Source: Jimgerdemannia flammicorona (taxonomy: Eukaryota > Mucoromycota > Endogonomycetes > Endogonales > Endogonaceae). Taken from it: a DNA stretch of 14,972 bases. The notes under the pieces were generated by a model. It was not told the origin of the DNA and ran no database searches. It worked only from the letters and a program-made list of their open reading frames with translations. Position numbers and translations under genes: made by a program. Position 1 is the stretch's first letter. The number at the start of each line of letters is the position of its first letter. The DNA is taken from the NCBI GenBank assembly GCA_003990745.1, contig RBNI01003914.1, positions 1 to 14,972 on the forward strand. Direction: 5' to 3'. Of the stretch, positions 9,489 through 14,972 are shown in pieces.

Positions 9489-12400
9489 ATGAATGAGATG
9501 GACGCCTTCAACTTCGCTGGTGAATCCATCGACACGTCTCTAAGGTATCCCACCATTTTAGCCCGGACCTTGTGTCCGAGCTGTGACCGCCACGAGGGGG
9601 AACGTCTGCCCGGCCTCTCGTATCTTTAACCTTCGCGGGGAACTACGGACAACGCCTACGCCTACACAGCGGAACGGGCCGTGGTGTGCTCGCTGTCCTT
9701 GTGGCCCAACCCTTCCGCGCGTCAGTCTGTTCGGGCGCTGGACCCGATAGGCAACCCCCCCCCCCCCCCCATCTGACCCTCTTTACCTCGCGCACCTTCT
9801 TTATACCATAGAAAACTTCTCGCCAAAGTCCACCTCCCTAAGGAATCCCAGCAGATTGACCGCGTGATCGAATCGTTTGCTAAACGCTGGCACGCATGTA
9901 ATCCGGGGCTCATGAGCTCGGCAGGTACCGTATCAATAGTTTATGGGATTTCTTCTCATGCCTTAATTTTTCTCTCGATTCTTTTTTTTTTTCTTTTTTG
10001 TGGAGATTTCGATTTGATGCGGAGTGTTGATTTCAAATAAATGAGGTCAATACAATGCCATCGTCCTCGATCATTCAATCCGAGTCACTGGTTAGACACT
10101 TCGAACGAAATCCCATCGCCCAAAGATCTTCACGGCACGACACATCCATGCTTACTGAATTCACGATTCATCTTATCACACTTCCTTGAAACCCCAATCG
10201 TAAACGGAACCCGTACAGACGGCGCCTACGCCGTGGCTTTCTCGATCCTGCTTCTTCACACGGACGCGCACAACAAGAACGTGAAGAACAAGATGAATAA
10301 GGAGACCTTCATCTTGCGTACGAAGTCGATCGAGGGCGGAGAACAGATTCCGCAGGAGATTTTGGATGTAGGTATCGGACCGAGACAGACCACCTTTTTT
10401 TTCCTTTATTACCATTGATAGTCGGAAGTGACCAAGGCGTCATGTATTTGGACGATTGGCGGAGAGAAGCAACCAAACAGGCATTCACTGACTCCCATTC
10501 TATCACCTCTGCTTTTGCCGACAGATTATGTTTGACAATATTGTATTCTCCAAATTCGTCTATGCCGAGGATGACATGGACGCAAACAGCCAGTTACTGC
10601 TCAAGGGAGCTGACAAACAGTCGACATGGTTCGTGAAGCGCGGGAAGAGCGAACCGAGTTTATTGGGAGCACAGCTGGTGAGTTTCAATGGCCGGCGCAT
10701 ACACAATGGAGCGAAGATGGCTGGGCATGACAGAAGGTGTATGTGTCGTCCGGCGTCGCTCTGTCCCTTCAGGTGGCTTGCCGCATTTCGGGCTCTGTAT
10801 AGAGAGTTGCTGCGAATTCGCCTTTCGCTAGACGAATTCTTTTTTTTTTTAATCGATCATAATGACACGTTCACAGACTTTGACATCAGATTTCTGCCCG
10901 AAGCTCGACCAGCTCATGCCTCCGGAAAACCCTTACAGCTATAAAGGCACACTTGTAAATCTAAATATACAGCAAATCCACCGAGCCTTCGCTATCGCAC
11001 AATCCCTTCGTGTCACGGGCGTACGCAGCCGTCAACCGGATGGGACCAGCTCCACTGCTTCCCTACCACCGGGAAAGGCAGCCTCCATTAATGCAAATAG
11101 CATCGCCGATTCCGCTTCCATTTATGCCTCACTTGGCCCGCCACGCGATGACACCTACGGCCTCAAAATTGCAAAAGCCGGAGTCCTGGAACGCAAATTT
11201 GACCTTGCACAGGGTGGCAAGAAGTCGAGCGTCCGCGGCTGGCGCCGGTTCGGAGTGATCCTCAGCGGGAGCCAGTTGATCTTCTTCTCTGATGTCTCGG
11301 CCTTTCTCGACCAAGTTGAGGAAGCGGACCACCACACCCGCACCACCTCCCCGACATCCACATTGCAACAGGTAGTCCCTGAAAACCTCACCCGCACGGT
11401 TACCAGTTCGGATGAAGTCGCCTCCCTCAATGGCTCCTCCACATCATCCTTCGATCAACATCGCTCCGAACCCCTCTCCCCAGCGTCGACTCACGTACAA
11501 CCCCTGCTTATGGCGCAATCGTCTTTCTCAGGCTCCACCAACTCATACTCCACCATCTCCAGTAACGCCCCGACGCGTACCACCCTCCTTCGCCCGTTCC
11601 AGATCTTGTCGCTAGGATCATCCGTCTGCCTGTATGACGCCACGTACAACAAGTACTCGCACGCCTTCCGGCTTATCGCAGGAGACGGGCAGCAGTTCAT
11701 GTTCAGGGCCGAGAGCGAGGAGGAGATGAATGACTGGATTGGGAAGATAAACTATGCAGCAACGTTCAAGACCGCGGGGGTTAAGTTGAGGGCAGCTCAT
11801 CATGGACGTAGTGGCGCAAGAGGCAAGGCGAGGAGAGAGGAGGCAGAGAAGAGGGAGGAAGTCATGAGGGTGGGTGGTCTTGTGATTTCAAGAGGCGTTG
11901 GAAGAATGATTTTAAGATGGACAAAGTCGGTCGTGGTTTTCTAGTAGGAAGGGGGATCCACATATCTTGAGTCGCAAGTTTTAATTACTCTTCCCTTTTC
12001 TATGCTGCTGGCCCCCCCCCCACACACACACATACACATACACACAAATAGACCGAACTCGAAGACATTAATGCCAAGATCGCGCAACTTACCGAAAAAC
12101 TCGACCGTGACCTTCGGCTTCGACTTAATCTAATCGTGATGGTTCCTTTCCAGAAATCGACCCGCGACCGCATCATCCAATATTCCGAATCGGTCGGTCA
12201 ACGTCTAAAGTCCCTTCGTATCATTCTACAGCAGCTCGAGTGCTATCGTGAAATCCTCGAAAAAGATCTATTTACCTCCCAGGATGCCCACCACCGCATT
12301 CACTACTTGCAACATGGACACAAGAATTTGCGGTATCTCGGCGATAACGATCTTACCCCAAAAAGCCGCATGCACCGGAGCATGTCGGCCAGTGGACCCG

Positions 12401-13578
12401 ACGGGATGCGACCAGATGACGAACGCCTTTCTCCCTCGTTGATGCTGACTACACCTACCACGGCTGGAAGCCAGGTATTCTGGGCCAATAACGGTGGCGT
12501 GTCCTCTTCCACCGCACAGCTTTCCCCAACCACAGACATCTACGGTGAGCACTACGCACCGCCTTCCTCACGAGACCCCATATCCTCGACATCGCACCTC
12601 GCGGTTCAGCCCTCGCCTTCGCGAAGCACTGACATTCCTCACACGCCCTTCTCCCCCGAGTTCTACGATCCGGTCGAGCTCGAGGCTCGGCTCCGGAGGC
12701 AGGAGGGCGTGGGACGCAGGCAGGCGATGACCAGGAGGCGGACCATATTCATGGATGAGGTCGACGAAAACGGAGAGCCCGTACAGGATCCCGCAGGGAC
12801 GAGGAGGTCTTCGTGTCCGCAAATCCCCCCGGTGGACCCGGGCATGCTAACCGAACCCATGTCCCTTGTGCCGGATTTGACGAGCTTGGAGATTGGCGAT
12901 CGCAGCAAGCCTCCAGCAATGCAAGTGACAAATCATGGCGGCATCTATTCGTTTACGGGACGGGCTTCCGGCGAACATTCGCGTGGGTCATCCTCTCGAC
13001 GTGGTTCTACCAATGGCGACAGCCCCGTGAAAGCGGTGCGGGGGGTGTGGGACTGGGCTGCGGCGGCGGCCAAGTCCGCAACCACAGTGATCAAGGGCAC
13101 GGTGGCCGGCGCGCGGGACGAATTATCGTCTCCTCGCGGGAGCCCGCATGGCAGCCGTCCCGCCTCCCCGTCACCGTCGACCTCGACCGCTAGCCAGATG
13201 GAGAAGATGATACGCCGCCGCAGCCAGAGCAACCCCATCAAGCCCAGCTTGGCCATCGTGTCTGCCGCGCACATGTCAGCATTGCTGAGCGTACCCAACG
13301 CCACCATCGGGGACTTAGAAGGTGTGACACACACCGGCAGAGAGAGGAGCAATAGTGACTCGTCATTCCTGCGCGAGGATGACGAGCTGAGCGTGGTGAT
13401 GGTGGATGAGGATGTGGCTGCCGCGGAAGAGGACGCGGAACGTAATGGGCTGATTGTGATGGAGGATGAAGACGAGGATGGGGAAGATATCGAAGTGGTG
13501 GATTTGGTTGAGAGCGAGAAGGATGCGGGCGAACAGGTCCGTCAGGTTGAAGAGGCGGGCGGGGGAACGTCCGAGTGA
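9489..13578 (+). CDS. Sec7-PH domain Arf guanine nucleotide exchange factor; Sec7 N-terminal half not found
   Basis: Probable GEF for Arf-family GTPases at membranes, of the fungal Sec7-PH (Syt1/EFA6-like) type. Exons: 9489-9544, 9812-9924, 10219-10367, 10525-10677, 10877-11869 and 12052-13578, totalling 2991 nt (996 aa) with all phases consistent. The Sec7 catalytic half is clear: [16 protein letters not shown] (7-22), [10 protein letters not shown] (27-36) with Glu30 as the catalytic glutamic finger, and the motif-2 helix [23 protein letters not shown] domain follows at about 252-455 (start [13 protein letters not shown], end DWIGKINYA). A Ser/Thr-rich insert of about 90 residues (302-392) interrupts it. 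Residues about 475-560 are predicted helical or coiled coil ([20 protein letters not shown]). The C-terminal 400 residues are Ser/Pro-rich and end in an acidic tail. The chosen ATG falls inside the Sec7 fold: the first 60-80 residues expected of the domain are missing. A possible acceptor (AG at 9478-9479) in frame just upstream suggests unlocated 5' exons. Confidence 0.88.
9755..9770. repeat. C16 homopolymer in the first Sec7-PH intron
   Basis: Sixteen consecutive C lie in the intron 9545-9811, about 40 nt before its acceptor. It may serve as part of a pyrimidine tract, but its purity and length suggest slippage. Confidence 0.85.
12012..12046. repeat. C10 run followed by a CA microsatellite in the last Sec7-PH intron
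   Basis: Ten C (12012-12021) run into a slightly interrupted CA repeat that ends about 6 nt before the acceptor AG at 12050-12051. The block therefore forms the 3' end of the intron 11870-12051 and may replace a normal polypyrimidine tract. Confidence 0.8.
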
Positions 13579-13587
13579 CTATGGGTG

Positions 13588-13615
13588 GAGAAGGTCGATC
13601 GTCGATCGCCTTCTC
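13588..13615 (+). other. Hairpin-forming inverted repeat just after the Sec7-PH stop codon
   Basis: GAGAAGG (13588-13594) pairs perfectly with CCTTCTC (13609-13615). Inside, CGA pairs with TCG after a bulged T, leaving a loop of about 7 nt. It begins 9 nt after the stop codon, so it lies in the 3' UTR. A role in mRNA stability or 3' end formation is possible but is inference. The inner part also contains CGATCG twice. Confidence 0.5.
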
Positions 13616-13703
13616 ACAACTTTTATCATCATTACGTTGTAGATAGGACTAGTACTATTCGCGATTGGTTGGATGAGGGTTTTATGGATCTCGGGGGAGA
13701 GTC

Positions 13704-14231
13704 ATGGTGCGACACCTGGAGTTAGCGGGCGTTCGAGGTGACTCGGAGGATGCGGGATTTCGGGACAGGGCGAAAGAGGGGATTTTGGGAGCGGTGCGCA
13801 GGCAAACATCGTTCCGTATTGGAGGATTGAGCTCGTTGGATCCAAGGGGGGGAAGGAGGGGGAGACCTCGCTTGACGTTTGGACGACGGCGAGATGATGT
13901 CTACTGGTGGTGGATCACGGCAGTGGCGATGGCAAGATGTAGACTGCGTGAATTATTTTTGGATTCTACATCACATCTCGAGGATTCATCAACAACCTCA
14001 CGCGACATTCGCAACATTTCATCAAGCGGCAACGAGAACGACATTAAGCGCCGACCTGATGTAGGAGACAATCTTCCTTTGTACATTAGCGACATCAAGA
14101 ATTTGATGGAGTTCACGAAAACTCATCGGGCGAGCTATTTGTCATCAGGATACCTACGTCTAGAAAGTGGAACGTTATGGAGGTTACCCGATTTTCTTGA
14201 TACTAGTCAGATTGGCGGGGTAGGATATTAG
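13704..14231 (+). CDS. Unrecognised ORF of 175 codons; doubtful gene
   Basis: An ATG-initiated frame 126 bp downstream of the Sec7-PH stop, preceded by an in-frame stop. The predicted product is Arg-rich in its first 70 residues (for example GGRRGRPRLTFGRRRDD), then has a Ser-rich middle and a Leu/Tyr-containing end, with no domain I recognise. There is no intron, no obvious promoter and no homology signal. One ORF of this length is roughly what chance allows in a window this size. It may simply be the Sec7-PH 3' UTR and intergenic DNA. Confidence 0.15.
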   Translation: MVRHLELAGVRGDSEDAGFRDRAKEGILGAVRRQTSFRIGGLSSLDPRGGRRGRPRLTFGRRRDDVYWWWITAVAMARCRLRELFLDSTSHLEDSSTTSRDIRNISSSGNENDIKRRPDVGDNLPLYISDIKNLMEFTKTHRASYLSSGYLRLESGTLWRLPDFLDTSQIGGVGY

Positions 14232-14972
14232 GTTGTAGATCTGTACCAAAACGTGTCTGTAAAATAGGAAATAGGAGGACTTTTTGATGCGGTAAGACAA
14301 TGCCATAGGTATTTATCATTTTTGCCGCATTCACTCTATTCGACTTGGTTATATATCAGTTGTAAATATCTTCTGTATTCTGCATTGAATTTTTCCTGCT
14401 TCTCTGCGTTCTTTCGCCGTCATTTGGACATGAATGTTGGTACCTACTTATTGGCACAATGCACGGTGACTTGGTTGGACACCACCCTTAACCACGATGG
14501 AGTTCCCCGTCTTATGCTGACGGAGAAGGTACAGTTGTTGAAATCAAGGCTCCAGCCTTCTCTTCCTTGACGCCATTGGCATCCTCCCCTCAAACTCGAG
14601 CAGCCGTTTCAAACGAAGAGAAGCTAGGGGCCGAGAGAGTACACTGGGGTTTGTTGGCCGAATAGAAGCATTGATGAAATCGAATGGAAGAATGAACAAG
14701 CAGCGCTTGCTAAGCTGTGTCCGAGGTTATGAGAGAAGGGATTGAGATACAGCCGGGTAACTTGTTTTTTTTTTAACAGTCCCCGGTGCGATGTTGGAGC
14801 GTTTCTCGCTGGCGCTTCTCGTCGTCAACGTGGATGGGTTTCTTTATTCCAATGTGCACGTGCAACCCTCGTCGTTGATTCCGGGTGCTAGTACGACGGT
14901 ATCCGAAGCGTATGATCTACTTCTGACCATGATATCATTCAGGAACCGACCTTGTAAATTCTCAACCAAAAA
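14232..14972. other. Right-end region without a supportable gene
   Basis: An 82-codon frame from 14322 ends at 14570 and resembles nothing I know. A donor-like AAG-GTACAG lies near 14529, and an acceptor preceded by ten T (14765-14774, AG at 14778-14779) lies further on. After that acceptor a frame with ATG at 14791 stays open to the window end for 60 codons. The opposite strand is also open for about 39 codons there. These could be pieces of a gene continuing to the right, but splicing the two halves in phase gives a stop soon after the junction, so no gene model is proposed. Confidence 0.3.

Noticed and set aside
12945..13352. Minus-strand ORF of 135 codons
   Set aside because: It is antisense to the long last exon of the Sec7-PH gene; the GC-rich exon leaves several frames open by chance.

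Overview
This window is eukaryotic nuclear DNA, almost certainly fungal. Four conserved protein-coding genes are broken up by about 30 spliceosomal introns with GT donors and AG acceptors, most of them 70-170 nt long. There are no bacterial-type operons or ribosome binding sites. Intron density, the fungal-style N-terminus of the V-ATPase A subunit and the fungal-type VPS9 and Sec7-PH proteins fit a fungus, perhaps an intron-rich early-diverging lineage. The lineage is inference and cannot be fixed from this sequence alone.

Layout, left to right: (1) the 5' part of a V-ATPase catalytic subunit A gene on the minus strand, running off the left edge, where the window begins with a 43-nt A run and a 12-nt G run; (2) a 155-bp divergent promoter; (3) a complete plus-strand RIO2 kinase gene of 10 exons (484 aa); (4) a 330-bp convergent intergenic space; (5) a minus-strand VPS9-domain Rab5-type GEF gene of about 12 exons (about 891 aa); (6) a 1.9-kb intergenic region with an inverted-repeat element, a perfect TATA box, an unrecognised long ORF and a 32-bp tandem duplication; (7) a plus-strand Sec7-PH Arf-GEF gene of at least 6 exons (996 aa from the first usable ATG), whose Sec7 domain lacks its N-terminal half; (8) about 1.4 kb at the right end with no gene I can support strongly.

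Exon boundaries were rebuilt by hand from reading-frame phase, splice sites and protein-family continuity. All junctions in VMA1, RIO2 and the modelled part of the Sec7-PH gene keep frame. The one unsatisfying junction is between exons 1 and 2 of the VPS9 gene.

Three of the four genes serve the endomembrane system: vacuole/endosome acidification, Rab5-class activation and Arf activation. RIO2 serves 40S ribosome maturation. The Rab GEF and Arf GEF genes are divergent and share an intergenic region, but nothing here proves coregulation. I did not find a convincing new multi-gene system. The points most worth checking are the truncated Sec7 domain, the 141-bp inverted-repeat element at 7901-8041, the odd VPS9 splice junction and the start-codon-only exon of the V-ATPase gene.
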